Source: Sulfurimonas sp.
Lineage (GTDB): Bacteria; Campylobacterota; Campylobacteria; Campylobacterales; Sulfurimonadaceae
Assembly (NCBI GenBank): GCA_027064045.1
Contig: JAMOQK010000042.1
Span: 1 to 41,784, forward strand
Length of the DNA stretch: 41,784 nucleotides
Direction: 5' to 3'
In this document: positions 26,374 to 35,177 of the stretch, piece after piece
Numbering within the stretch: the first letter of the stretch is position 1
Layout of the letters: each line of letters begins with the position of its first letter
The notes under the pieces: generated by a model
What the model was told of the DNA's origin: nothing
Seen by the model: the letters and a program-made list of their open reading frames with translations, nothing else
Database searches by the model: none
Made by a program: the position numbers and the translations under genes

Positions 26374-26417
26374 AAGTGTATTTTATACCAAAAATGATAA
26401 AATACACTTATGAAAAA
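26366..26417. promoter_or_regulatory. Mirror-image divergent promoter between surE and the MCP-like gene
   Basis: Perfect 21-base arms (26366-26386 and 26397-26417) flank a 10-base spacer. Each arm contains the start codon and first codons of its gene, so both genes begin with the same sequence, AAAATACACTTATGAAAAA. On the plus strand TGATAAAAT (26395-26403) is an extended -10; on the minus strand TGG-TATAAA (26382-26387) is another. Both predict transcription within about three bases of the ATG, so the mRNAs are probably leaderless. No ribosome site is visible on either side. The palindrome may also bind a shared regulator. Confidence 0.75.
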
Positions 26418-27576
26418 GATTTTATATGCACTTATATTTTTAACTACGACCGTATTCGCAACATCTGCTTTGGATTTTAATAAAAATTACCAGCAATTAA
26501 ATAAAGAGATTGACAGTATTTCTTCAAAACTTACCCCAGAAGAAAAAGTTTCACTTTACTACCTAGTTTTATCTACCCATGGGAACATACTAACCCTTTT
26601 ATCTTTAAATGACACAAACGATAAAAGTTTAAAAACAATCGAACAGAAAATGCTAAAAGTTATTAAAAATTTAGAAAAACAAAACAAAAAAATAGATAAA
26701 AAAACGATACAAAAGATAAAAAAACTTTATCTTAAAATGACTAAGGATGATTTAAAACTTATTAAAAACACTAAAACTAAGATAAAAGAAAAAGTGATAT
26801 ATAAAGACAAACTCATTTATAAAGATAAAATAATATACAAGGACAAAATTATATATAAAGACAAACCAGTTTATAAAGACAAAATTATATACAAAGATAA
26901 AATCATACAAAAAACATCATATACATATAGCACTTTACTTGGTATTATTGGAATAATTTCAGGTCTTCTTGTTGGCTACTTTATATTTAGAAATAAAACA
27001 GATACACAACTAGACAGTTCAACACAAAATATTGCAGATGCCTTAAAGATACAAAATAGTTCCCTCATGAATGAGCTAAACTCTTTAAAAGAACAACAGC
27101 AATCTTGGCATGTGGATAATGAAGAACAAACAAAACAACTAGCACAAACAAACAAAGCCCTGACACAAGAAAAAGAAACATTACAAGAAAAAGTAGATAA
27201 ACTACAAAATGATTATCAAACTTTATCCGATACTTTAGAAGAAAAATTACAACTTATAGATGAGCAACAAAAAGAATTAAATAAAAAACAAGTTCAAGAT
27301 GAGTTATCAGATAAAAAAGATTTTGAATTTGATAAAAACTTAGAATCATTACAAAACCAGTCTCAAGATATTTTTAAAGTTTTAGACACCTTAGCAGACA
27401 TTGCAGACCAAACAAACTTACTCGCACTAAATGCAGCCATAGAAGCTGCAAGGGCTGGTGAGCATGGTAGAGGTTTTGCCGTGGTTGCAGATGAAGTTAG
27501 AAAACTGGCTGAAAAAACTCAAAAAACTTTACATGACGCTAAAACAAATATTATAGCTGTTGATAGAGAGATTTAA
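26410..27576 (+). CDS. Short methyl-accepting-chemotaxis-like protein with IYKDK repeats
   Basis: A 388-residue protein. A signal peptide (1-18) is followed by a Lys-rich helical periplasmic region (about 20-128), six copies of a hexapeptide ending YKDK (129-164), one membrane helix (about 174-193), a long coiled coil (about 205-300) and the MCP signalling tip ([29 protein letters not shown] and [13 protein letters not shown], about 325-370). It ends only about 20 residues after the tip, so the returning helix is far shorter than the entering one. HAMP and methylation helices are not seen. The tip should bind CheA/CheW, but the geometry is odd. No second frame continues the domain after the stop, so a frameshift is not evident. 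Confidence 0.8.
   Translation: MKKILYALIFLTTTVFATSALDFNKNYQQLNKEIDSISSKLTPEEKVSLYYLVLSTHGNILTLLSLNDTNDKSLKTIEQKMLKVIKNLEKQNKKIDKKTIQKIKKLYLKMTKDDLKLIKNTKTKIKEKVIYKDKLIYKDKIIYKDKIIYKDKPVYKDKIIYKDKIIQKTSYTYSTLLGIIGIISGLLVGYFIFRNKTDTQLDSSTQNIADALKIQNSSLMNELNSLKEQQQSWHVDNEEQTKQLAQTNKALTQEKETLQEKVDKLQNDYQTLSDTLEEKLQLIDEQQKELNKKQVQDELSDKKDFEFDKNLESLQNQSQDIFKVLDTLADIADQTNLLALNAAIEAARAGEHGRGFAVVADEVRKLAEKTQKTLHDAKTNIIAVDREI
26794..26901 (+). repeat. Six tandem 18-bp repeats encoding (x)(I/V)YKDK
   Basis: Six in-frame 18-base units, each close to TATAAAGAYAAA at the core, encode [30 protein letters not shown] and IIYKDK; a degenerate IIQK follows. Silent differences between units (TATAAA/TACAAG, GAC/GAT) show the array is not a very recent expansion. 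The segment sits just outside the membrane helix of the MCP-like protein. Confidence 0.9.
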
Positions 27577-27592
27577 ACAGTTTCTATATTAA

Positions 27593-27606
27593 GGAATATT
27601 TTTTGC
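27593..27606 (+). promoter_or_regulatory. Candidate sigma54 (-24/-12) promoter of the OmpA-domain gene
   Basis: GGAA at 27593 and TTGCTT at 27603 place GG and GC exactly ten bases apart, the sigma54 layout, and match the Campylobacter form of the consensus (GGAA then TTTGCTT). A start about 12 bases downstream (near 27618) would leave a short leader before the ATG at 27633. A sigma70-like GATAAAAT at 27612 overlaps this interval, so an alternative exists. Confidence 0.5.
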
Positions 27607-27632
27607 TTTAGGATAAAATAAAAAGTGTACAA

Positions 27633-29348
27633 ATGAAATATATAGTTATCTACATACTTATTTTAACCTCATCTCTTTTAGCAAAAGAATCAGATTTTTC
27701 TATAATTATAGAAAAGCCTTTTAATGAAGCCTTATTAGATATTACTCAAGATTACGACAGAGGTATAAGTGCTGTTGGTTTTACTAGAAACTACAAACAA
27801 ACACGATCTACATCCAATGGAACATATACAAATGCATTTGATTATCTTGATAGCATATCAAATAGTTATGGTTCTCAAATGCAACTTATTAAAGTTGACA
27901 AATCTGCAAAAACAGTCCTTTCAAAAAGTACAAAACTATCAAGATTTAATGAAGCTGTTGCAGTTGTAAAAACACCATCCAATGGTTATTTTATAGGTGG
28001 ATACACTCTTGATGGAGACCTACTTATAGTAAAATTATCCTCAAGTGGCAATATTATTTTCACTAAAATATTTGGCACAAAAAACTACGATAAGATGAAT
28101 AATCTCGTACTTTTAAGTGATGGTGGAGTTTTAGCAGTTGGTTCTTCTGTAACATCAAGAGATAAACATGACCCACTTTTTGAAACAGGCTTAGGACTAA
28201 ACGACATCTATATAACAAGATTTTCTAAAAATGGTCAAAAACTCTGGAGCAGAAAATATGGTACAAAATATGATGACAGAGGGATAGATGCAGTAGAAGC
28301 AAAAGATGGTTCTATTATCATAGTAAGCACAACATCCAGCCAAAACGACAAAGATATAACACTCATGAGAATTACTCAAAATGGTGATAAAATCTGGTTA
28401 AAACACTACAAAAAAGGGCTTTTTCTTACACCATATAAAATTATAAGGCTTAAAGACAACAACTTTTTACTCTCCCTCTCTCAAAGAAATGAGATAGGAA
28501 ATGAACAAGTAAAACTTATAAAATTTGATTTACAAAAAAATATACTCCTTGCTAAAGAGATAAGCACTACATATTCTAGCACACTCCATGACATAAAAGA
28601 GTTTTCAGATGGTAGCATAATGGGAGTTGGTTATGTGCGTGATGTTTATGATACGGATGGTCTTGTTATGATACTAGACAGCCAACTTGAACTTCTAAAT
28701 CAAGAACATTACGGAGATGAAAACTTTGACACTTTTAACGCACTCAGCATACTTCATAACTCACAAGTAGCCGTCGCAGGTATAAACACAAACAAAAACT
28801 CCCAAGAATCAAATATGTGGATATTAAAACTAAACAAAGATGGTTCAATGGCTCAAAAATCTACAAAAACCACTGATTTTTACAATGCCCTCATAAAACT
28901 TTTCAAACCAGAAATAGATGAAAATCTATTAAGTATAAAGGAGGATTTAACCATAAATCTTAAAGCAAAGTCTTTATATTTTAAAGTTGGAAAATACAAA
29001 CTAACAGATAAACAAAAAAGTTTTTTAACTAAATTTTCGACTAAATTAATACCATTTTTAAAAGCAAATCAAGCATATATCAAAACACTAGAGATAAATG
29101 GACACACCTCAAGTGAATGGGGAATAACAAACCTTACAAACAGATACTTAAACAATGAAAAACTCTCATTTAATCGTTCATATTCTACCCTGAGTTATAT
29201 CTTCAAAAAACAAAAAAAGCCTGTACAAATATGGCTTATAAAAATTTTAAAAGGAAGTGGCCTTAGTTTTTCTAAAAAAACAATCCAAAACGGAGTTGAA
29301 GATAAAGAAAAATCAAGAAGGGTAAGTTTTAAAATTATTCTTCGCTAA
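27633..29348 (+). CDS. Secreted beta-propeller-like protein with C-terminal OmpA domain
   Basis: A 571-residue protein with a signal peptide (MKYIVIYILILTSSLLA). Residues about 35-425 contain repeated units of the kind GGYTLDGDLLIVKLSSSGNIIFTKIFG and ITLMRITQNGDKIWLKHY, typical of propeller blades found in surface or periplasmic proteins. The C-terminal region (about 450-571) is an OmpA/MotB peptidoglycan-binding domain: ALEINGHTSSEWG-like strand, LSFNRSYSTLSYIF helix and a closing SRRVSFKI. Such proteins anchor an envelope or motor structure to peptidoglycan. The sigma54-like site upstream suggests co-regulation with flagellar genes. The 3' end overlaps the convergent small gene by 14 bases. 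Exact function unknown. Confidence 0.75.
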   Translation: MKYIVIYILILTSSLLAKESDFSIIIEKPFNEALLDITQDYDRGISAVGFTRNYKQTRSTSNGTYTNAFDYLDSISNSYGSQMQLIKVDKSAKTVLSKSTKLSRFNEAVAVVKTPSNGYFIGGYTLDGDLLIVKLSSSGNIIFTKIFGTKNYDKMNNLVLLSDGGVLAVGSSVTSRDKHDPLFETGLGLNDIYITRFSKNGQKLWSRKYGTKYDDRGIDAVEAKDGSIIIVSTTSSQNDKDITLMRITQNGDKIWLKHYKKGLFLTPYKIIRLKDNNFLLSLSQRNEIGNEQVKLIKFDLQKNILLAKEISTTYSSTLHDIKEFSDGSIMGVGYVRDVYDTDGLVMILDSQLELLNQEHYGDENFDTFNALSILHNSQVAVAGINTNKNSQESNMWILKLNKDGSMAQKSTKTTDFYNALIKLFKPEIDENLLSIKEDLTINLKAKSLYFKVGKYKLTDKQKSFLTKFSTKLIPFLKANQAYIKTLEINGHTSSEWGITNLTNRYLNNEKLSFNRSYSTLSYIFKKQKKPVQIWLIKILKGSGLSFSKKTIQNGVEDKEKSRRVSFKIILR

Positions 29349-29652
29349 AAGCAGAAGCTCTAAAACTTAAACGAGTTTTATCCTGTTTTAATTTCTTATA
29401 AAGTTTAAATTTTGCTTTTTTCAATGCTTCATCATCATAAGAAAATTCAACTTTTAGTGTTTCATCATCTATCTCTGCACTATCCATCGCCAAAAGTTTC
29501 AACTCTTTTTTAGTAAGTTTTGCTTTTAATATACCATATAACTCTTTATCGTCTTCTATCATATTGATAGCATCTATAGCTGTATATTTAGCTAAAACTT
29601 CTCTAAAATCATTTTCTTTGTGGTATTGTCTCCACACTGTATTTTCTAACAT
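29335..29652 (-). CDS. Hypothetical charged protein downstream of serB
   Basis: A 105-residue soluble protein rich in Lys, Glu and Leu, mostly helical (DAINMIEDDKELYGILKAKLTKKELKLLAM), without Cys, signal peptide or known motif. The ATG overlaps the serB stop by one base (TAATG), showing coupling. It overlaps the convergent OmpA-domain gene by 14 bases. Its fixed place after serB suggests a conserved small partner, but no function is known to me. Confidence 0.65.
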   Translation of the reverse strand: MLENTVWRQYHKENDFREVLAKYTAIDAINMIEDDKELYGILKAKLTKKELKLLAMDSAEIDDETLKVEFSYDDEALKKAKFKLYKKLKQDKTRLSFRASAFSEE

Positions 29653-30275
29653 TATATTTTCTCCAATATCTTCGTTAAATCTTTTTCATTTATAATTATA
29701 TTTGCCTCTTTTTGCAAAATCTCCCTTGCACAAAAAGCTACTCTTGTATCGGCATGTGCAAACATACTCAAATCATTTGCACCATCTCCACAAACCAAAG
29801 TTTCTGCCTTGCTTACCCCTAAAATATCTTGTAATCTTACAAGCATATCACCTTTTGAGAAGTTAAACATCATATCTCCACCAACAAGCCCAGTGAGTTT
29901 GCCATCTTTTTGATGCAATACATTTGAAAAATCTGCATCATAACCCAAAATATCTTTAGCATAAGATGTAGCAGTTCTAAAACCACCACTAAAACAAACA
30001 ACACTCATCCCCATCTTTTTAAGCGCAGTTATAGTTTCCTTTGCACCTTTCATATATGGAAGATTTTGACTTATTTTTTCAACTACTGAAAAATCAAGCC
30101 CTTTTAAAAGTGCCACCCTACTCTGCAATGATTCAAAAAAATCGAGTCTTCCACTCATAGCTTCTTCAGTTATAAAAGCAACCTCTTTACCAATTCCCAA
30201 CTCCTCGGCAAAAAAATCTATAGTTTCACCATCCATAAGTGTAGAATCAAAATCAAATACTGCAAGTTTTAGCAT
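29652..30275 (-). CDS. serB: Phosphoserine phosphatase SerB
   Basis: Removes phosphate from O-phosphoserine in the last step of serine biosynthesis. HAD-family motifs: I, FDFDST with nucleophile D8 and acid D10; II, VVCFSGGF; III, Lys in FSKGDML; IV, VCGDGANDLSMF. Length, 207 aa, is that of the core enzyme without ACT domains. A motif copy at 29751 lies in the AHAD codons. It faces the MTHFR-like gene divergently; no clear promoter for it is seen in the short gap, though the T/A-rich stretch there may serve both. Confidence 0.92.
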   Translation of the reverse strand: MLKLAVFDFDSTLMDGETIDFFAEELGIGKEVAFITEEAMSGRLDFFESLQSRVALLKGLDFSVVEKISQNLPYMKGAKETITALKKMGMSVVCFSGGFRTATSYAKDILGYDADFSNVLHQKDGKLTGLVGGDMMFNFSKGDMLVRLQDILGVSKAETLVCGDGANDLSMFAHADTRVAFCAREILQKEANIIINEKDLTKILEKI

Positions 30276-30294
30276 TAAATACTCTCTCTTTTGT

Positions 30295-30300
30295 TATAAT
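30295..30300 (+). promoter_or_regulatory. Sigma70 -10 box for the MTHFR-like gene and serS
   Basis: A consensus TATAAT 24 bases after the divergent serB start. Transcription should begin near 30307, which excludes a coding start at 30300 and supports the TTG at 30330. Confidence 0.6.
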
Positions 30301-30329
30301 TGCGAAATTATAGCGAATTAGGAAGATTT

Positions 30330-31241
30330 TTGTTTGATAAACTCATAGATAAATTACAAAATGGTGATTATATAACACTTGAAACCACACCTACACACTC
30401 ACCTGTTTTTAAACCCACTATAGATAAGATAGAAAATCTAGGGCTTGATAAACTTGTAGATGGTTTTACAACAACAGACAACCCTTTGGCAAAACTAAAG
30501 TACAATTCACTCTTTGGTGCTAAGATGCTTCAAGAGAGATTTAACAAGCCTGTTATTGCCACAATGAGCATGAGAGATAGAAATAAAATCGCTCTTCAAT
30601 CTGACCTGCTTGGTGCAAATGAGATAGATATAAGAGCTATTTTAGCACTCACTGGAGACCCAGCAACTCTCTCTGACCAGCCACATGCCAAAGGTGTTTT
30701 TGAGGCAGACTCTTCACTTTTACTAGACATCATTTCAGCTTATAACTCAGGGATGGATTATGCAGGAAAGCCATTTGCTCAAAACCCAAAGACTATCTAC
30801 CCTTTTACAGTTATAAATTCGTATGCAAAAAACCCAAAAACATTGCAAAAAAAGATGCAAAAAAAGATTAAACATGGGGCATGTGGGATTATCACTCAAC
30901 CAGTTTACAGTTTAGAAAATGCAAAGCAACTACTTAGTCTAAAAGAAGAGGCAAACAAAGAGTGTTGTTCTGAGAACAAAGAAGCAGAACTTATTTTAGG
31001 TATCTTTCCCATAACTAAACTTCGTACTGCACAGTTTTTAGCCGCTCATGTACCAGGCATAAATGTACCAAACAACTGGATAGAAGCACTAAGAATTGCA
31101 CATGCCAAAGGGGTAGATGAAGAGTACAAAGTTGGATTTGAACTTAGCAAAAATCTCTTTGATGAGCTAAAACAGCTACACCCAAAACTACACCTAATGA
31201 CAGCAAACCAATTTAAAATAGCTAAAGATTTACTAGTATAA
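30330..31241 (+). CDS. metF: Methylenetetrahydrofolate reductase family protein
   Basis: A FAD-type TIM-barrel protein that should reduce 5,10-methylene-THF to 5-methyl-THF for methionine synthesis. Seen: the start strand YITLETTPTHSP (in place of FEFFPP), IATMSMRDRNK, the conserved ILALTGDP and CGIITQPVY. It is more divergent than E. coli MetF and lacks the FFPPK signature, so another folate-linked activity is possible. The start is a TTG at 30330 with AGGAAGA seven bases before it; a TTG at 30300 would overlap the -10 box. Length is then 303 aa. serS follows after nine bases. Three octamer copies (30682, 30888, 31099) lie inside. Confidence 0.75.
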   Translation: MFDKLIDKLQNGDYITLETTPTHSPVFKPTIDKIENLGLDKLVDGFTTTDNPLAKLKYNSLFGAKMLQERFNKPVIATMSMRDRNKIALQSDLLGANEIDIRAILALTGDPATLSDQPHAKGVFEADSSLLLDIISAYNSGMDYAGKPFAQNPKTIYPFTVINSYAKNPKTLQKKMQKKIKHGACGIITQPVYSLENAKQLLSLKEEANKECCSENKEAELILGIFPITKLRTAQFLAAHVPGINVPNNWIEALRIAHAKGVDEEYKVGFELSKNLFDELKQLHPKLHLMTANQFKIAKDLLV

Positions 31242-31250
31242 AGGAAAAAA

Positions 31251-32501
31251 ATGATTGATTTAAAACTACTACAAAAAGATTTTGAAAGTGTGAGTGCAAA
31301 ACTTATAAGAAAAGGCGTTGACCTTGCTTTACTTGAACAACTAAAAGAAAAAAATGAAGAGTTAAAACAAGCAAAAGTAAATTTTGAAACACTTCAAGCT
31401 CATCAAAATGCAATGAGTAAAGAGTTTGGTATTTATAAAAGAGAGGGAAAAGATATAAGTGAACTTAAAGCTAGAGTTGATGCAAATAAGATTGTAATAG
31501 CTGAAGCACTTGATATTCAAAGGATAAAACAAGAGGAGTTAGAAAACATAGCTATGGCTATACCAAATATCCCTGATGATGATGTACCAGATGGAGAGGA
31601 TGAAGATGATAATGTGGAGATAAAAAAAGTTCTTACACCCCCATCATTTGACTTTGAGCCTAAAGAACACTGGGAATTAGCAGAGCAAAATGGTTGGATA
31701 GATTTTGAAGATGGTGTTAAACTTGCAGGTAGCCGCTTTAGTGTCTCTTATGGCATGGGTGCTAAACTTGAAAGAGCTTTAATCAACTTTATGCTAAATT
31801 TCAACGCACAAAGAGGATACACAGAAGTAAGTGTTCCACATCTTGTAAACAAAAGGGCATTAGAAGGTACAGGACAACTTCCAAAATTTGCTGATGATTT
31901 ATACAAGATGCAAGGGCTTGATTTATATCTCATACCAACAGCAGAAGTACCACTGACAAACCTTTTTCAAGATGAGATAATACCTGAAGATAAACTACCA
32001 ATTAAGATGACTGGATATACTTCATGTTTTAGAAAAGAAGCAGGAGCGGCAGGAAGAGACACAAGAGGTATGATAAGACAACACCAGTTTCACAAAGTGG
32101 AACTTGTATCTATAACAAAACCTCAAGAGAGCGATAAGATGTTTGATGAGATGGTATCATGTGCTTCTGATATTTTAACTGCACTTAAACTACCACATAG
32201 ACTTGTAACTTTATGTACAGGTGATTTAGGTTTTGGTGCAGCTAAGACAGTAGATATAGAAGTATGGCTACCGGGGCAAAACTGCTACCGTGAGATAAGT
32301 TCTATCTCAAATACAAGAGATTTCCAAGCAAGAAGGGCAAAGATAAGATACAAAGATGGTAAAAAAAACAATCTAGTTAACACTCTAAACGGCTCATCTT
32401 TGGCAGTTGGTCGTACCATGGTAGCAATCATGGAAAACTTCCAACAAGAAAATGGAGATATAAAAATCCCTGAAGTTTTACACCCTTATTTAGGGATGTA
32501 A
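31251..32501 (+). CDS. serS: Seryl-tRNA synthetase
   Basis: Charges tRNA-Ser (and tRNA-Sec). The N-terminal coiled-coil arm covers about residues 25-105. Class II motifs are present: motif 2 as [21 protein letters not shown] and motif 3 as [27 protein letters not shown] is the Ser-binding region. Length is 416 aa, as expected. AAAGG precedes the ATG, nine bases after the MTHFR-like stop. I recall serS next to pflB in Campylobacter jejuni, as here with one small gene between. Confidence 0.97.
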   Translation: MIDLKLLQKDFESVSAKLIRKGVDLALLEQLKEKNEELKQAKVNFETLQAHQNAMSKEFGIYKREGKDISELKARVDANKIVIAEALDIQRIKQEELENIAMAIPNIPDDDVPDGEDEDDNVEIKKVLTPPSFDFEPKEHWELAEQNGWIDFEDGVKLAGSRFSVSYGMGAKLERALINFMLNFNAQRGYTEVSVPHLVNKRALEGTGQLPKFADDLYKMQGLDLYLIPTAEVPLTNLFQDEIIPEDKLPIKMTGYTSCFRKEAGAAGRDTRGMIRQHQFHKVELVSITKPQESDKMFDEMVSCASDILTALKLPHRLVTLCTGDLGFGAAKTVDIEVWLPGQNCYREISSISNTRDFQARRAKIRYKDGKKNNLVNTLNGSSLAVGRTMVAIMENFQQENGDIKIPEVLHPYLGM

Positions 32502-32509
32502 AACTTAAA

Positions 32510-32782
32510 ATGAATTACGAAGATTTTCAAAAAGCGCTTGACAGCTTAAATATAGTCTCAAGAATGAGTGTTGATGAAATTAAAAATAGATACCAAAAAC
32601 TATCAAAACTTTATCACCCAGATATGCCAGATGGTGATGAAGAAAGATTTAGAGAGATTAACGAAGCTTATAAAACCATACAAAAATATATAAAAAACTT
32701 TAGATTTAAGCTTGATGAAGAGGAGTTTTATCAACAAAATCCATTTTCTAAAAAATCTTCCGATTGGTTTTATGACTTTTAA
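32510..32782 (+). CDS. Small J-domain protein (DnaJ-like)
   Basis: A 90-residue protein that is essentially one J domain: helix II (VDEIKNRYQKLSKLY), HPD (36-38, followed by MPDGDEERF) and helix III (REINEAYKTIQKYI), then a short tail ending DWFYDF. J domains stimulate DnaK ATPase. It has no Gly/Phe or zinc region, so it is a class III co-chaperone. It starts eight bases after serS with no strong ribosome site and ends eight bases before the sigma54-like site of the next gene. A link to assembly of the flagellar protein next door is conceivable but not shown. Confidence 0.85.
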   Translation: MNYEDFQKALDSLNIVSRMSVDEIKNRYQKLSKLYHPDMPDGDEERFREINEAYKTIQKYIKNFRFKLDEEEFYQQNPFSKKSSDWFYDF

Positions 32783-32790
32783 AGTTTTAT

Positions 32791-32804
32791 GGTACTTTTT
32801 TTGC
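32791..32804 (+). promoter_or_regulatory. Sigma54 (-24/-12) promoter of the TPR gene
   Basis: TGGTAC, then a T tract and TTGCTT, put GG (32791) and GC (32803) exactly ten bases apart, very close to the consensus TGGYACR-N4-TTGC. Predicted transcription start is near 32816, followed by TAAGG and the ATG at 32835. Sigma54 drives middle and late flagellar genes in Campylobacter, which fits the identity of the gene. Confidence 0.75.
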
Positions 32805-32834
32805 TTAAAAAATAAAAATATACTAAGGTAAATA

Positions 32835-35177
32835 ATGGCAGATGCAACAGAAGATATTATAATCATTGAAGATAGTGATGTTGCAACACTTCATGATGAT
32901 ACATCTGAGGATAATAAATCAGATATAATTGATGAAGATGCTAAGAAAAAGAAAATTATTATCTTTGGTGGATTAGCCATTGCCATTGTTCTTATCATCT
33001 TAATAGTAGTGCTTTTAATCCTAAAATCTTCAAAAACTAAAGCTCCTGTAAATATAAACAACATAGAAAAAAAACTTCAAGAAAAAAATATTAAACCAAT
33101 TAAACGAAGTAAATTAGAAAACATAATTGCAAAAGCCAACTATCTTTACTCTAGTGGCTCAAAAGAGGAAGCTCTTTTTTTATATGAAAAAATTGCACTC
33201 TACAGTGAAGCAATTTCAAACTACAACTTAGGAGTAGCTCAACTAAAAGATAAGCAATACCAAACAGCACTTACAACTTTTCAAAAAGCTATCAAAAATG
33301 ATGAAAAAAGATGTGTAAGTGCTATAAATGCAGCAGTATGTTCACTACATCTACACGATAATAAAAGCTTCAAATATTATATAGATTTAGCTTACGCTTA
33401 TCTACCGACAGAGGTCAACTCTCCACTATATTCATATTACTACACACTAATAAATTATTACAAAAAAAACTATTATGAAGCATTAAGTGCATTGAAAAAT
33501 CCAACATCAAAAGAATATCCACAAGTTCAAAAACATCTAACTGCAAAGATAAGTGCATTATTTGACAACAACTATGATGCAATAGAAGCTATGGAAAAAA
33601 AAATTTCAAAAAAAGATTCTTTTAGCATAGGTCTTCTTTATGCTAATGTTGGTGATTTAACACTAGCTGCAAGATATTTTGAAGAAGCTATTTTACACAA
33701 TATAGAACCATTAAAATCTCAACTAGCACTCGGATTTGTTTATCTAAAATCTGGTCGTGTTGCAGAGGGTGCTAAAAAGATAGACAATATAACAGACATG
33801 TACGGGGAAGAGGTTTATAAACCTTATCCCATAAAAGTAAATCTCAAAGACTCATTATTTGAGCCTTTTCAAGCACAAGAACAATATAGAAATAAAATTT
33901 ATGACAGCAAAATGCTCAACTATCAAAAAATATTTTATTTTTCACCATATAAAATCTTTAATGCAGACCAAACCATTAGCTACATAAGAAAAGGCAATGC
34001 AAATATGTCCATAGATGATATTAATTCTGCTAAAAAATATCTCAAAAAGAGTGCTTCATCATCTAATGTAAATTTAGGCATAACAAATGCAATCAAAAAA
34101 GCTTTAAGATTTAGAATTAGAGAAGCAAATACAGAGTTGCAAAAATTAGCAAAAATACAACCAAAACACTCTATCTTGCAATACAATTTAGCATTAACCT
34201 ATGCCCAACTTGGCGATATGGTAAATGCCCATAAACATTTTTTAAAATCATATTATCTTGATGCAAAAAATTATCTCTCTGGGGTATATGCTATCATGAC
34301 ATCACAACTCATACATAAACAAAACAAAAAATTACTCTCTATATATAAAGATTCACTTTTAGAAGAACAAAAAACTGAGGAGATAGATCTATATACAACT
34401 CTTCTACATTTTTCCCAAAACAACATTATCGCTACTGCTGAGTGGCTAAATAATGACTACAAACCAAGACCTCTTTATTTGGCTTTAGATACCATTATAG
34501 CTCTAAAATTAAACCGACCAAAAAAAGCTAAAAAATTCTCTCAAAAACTAACTATCTTACTACCAAAAGAGATTTTACCACACCTTATGAATATGGATGC
34601 CATTTTTTATGATACAAAATCAAAAGACTATGCAAAAGAAGTTATTAAGTACTTAAAACACCAAAAATTTCATTTTAATGACCTATATTTTGGTCCATAT
34701 ATAACCAGATACTTATATATAAAAGAAAATTTAATCACAGGAAAATTATATTTTCTTCGTCAACAATTAAAAAGGAAACTTGAATCAACGCAGGAATCAA
34801 CAAGTGAACTCATAAGCTCACTTGCACTAGCATCTTTATATGATAAAGCATTTGAAGAGTCATACACACTCTTCAATCAACTTATAGATGAAAACAAGAT
34901 TAGAGATGCACGCACTCTGTTTTTAGGGGCTGTAGCTTCAACAGCAGCAGGTCATCATGAAAATGCAATAGCTTTACTAGAGTTAGCTAAAATGAAAGAT
35001 AAAAATATGATAGAAGCAAGATATGCTCTTGGTTTATTATATCTTCAAGTAAAAAATAATAAAGGTGCAGTTATACAGTTAGAAAAAGTTGGAGACAATG
35101 GTTTTAATTCTGAATTTTTTAACTTTAAAATAGATAATGATAAACTACTTTTTGAAAAACAACACCCTCACAAGTAG
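32835..35177 (+). CDS. pflB: TPR membrane protein, probable flagellar motor protein PflB
   Basis: A 780-residue protein. An acidic cytoplasmic N-terminus (1-38), one membrane helix (about 41-63) and a large periplasmic region of tetratricopeptide-like helical pairs (for example AISNYNLGVAQLKDKQYQTAL, ILQYNLALTYAQLGDMVNA and MIEARYALGLLYLQVKNNKGA). PflB of Campylobacter jejuni (about 820 aa) has this layout and forms part of the extra periplasmic disks that hold stators at wide radius and raise torque. The neighbourhood (serS upstream) and the sigma54 promoter support the assignment. It ends exactly where the convergent PSD-like gene ends, with no spacer. Sequence identity was not measured. 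Confidence 0.75.
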   Translation: MADATEDIIIIEDSDVATLHDDTSEDNKSDIIDEDAKKKKIIIFGGLAIAIVLIILIVVLLILKSSKTKAPVNINNIEKKLQEKNIKPIKRSKLENIIAKANYLYSSGSKEEALFLYEKIALYSEAISNYNLGVAQLKDKQYQTALTTFQKAIKNDEKRCVSAINAAVCSLHLHDNKSFKYYIDLAYAYLPTEVNSPLYSYYYTLINYYKKNYYEALSALKNPTSKEYPQVQKHLTAKISALFDNNYDAIEAMEKKISKKDSFSIGLLYANVGDLTLAARYFEEAILHNIEPLKSQLALGFVYLKSGRVAEGAKKIDNITDMYGEEVYKPYPIKVNLKDSLFEPFQAQEQYRNKIYDSKMLNYQKIFYFSPYKIFNADQTISYIRKGNANMSIDDINSAKKYLKKSASSSNVNLGITNAIKKALRFRIREANTELQKLAKIQPKHSILQYNLALTYAQLGDMVNAHKHFLKSYYLDAKNYLSGVYAIMTSQLIHKQNKKLLSIYKDSLLEEQKTEEIDLYTTLLHFSQNNIIATAEWLNNDYKPRPLYLALDTIIALKLNRPKKAKKFSQKLTILLPKEILPHLMNMDAIFYDTKSKDYAKEVIKYLKHQKFHFNDLYFGPYITRYLYIKENLITGKLYFLRQQLKRKLESTQESTSELISSLALASLYDKAFEESYTLFNQLIDENKIRDARTLFLGAVASTAAGHHENAIALLELAKMKDKNMIEARYALGLLYLQVKNNKGAVIQLEKVGDNGFNSEFFNFKIDNDKLLFEKQHPHK

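Noticed and set aside
26794..26901. Regular 18-base repeats considered as a CRISPR-like array
   Set aside because: Units are contiguous without spacers, in frame, and encode YKDK repeats in a protein.
26410..27640. Frameshift as the reason for the short MCP-like C-terminus
   Set aside because: No other frame after 27576 continues an MCP helix; the region is a promoter-like gap before the next gene.
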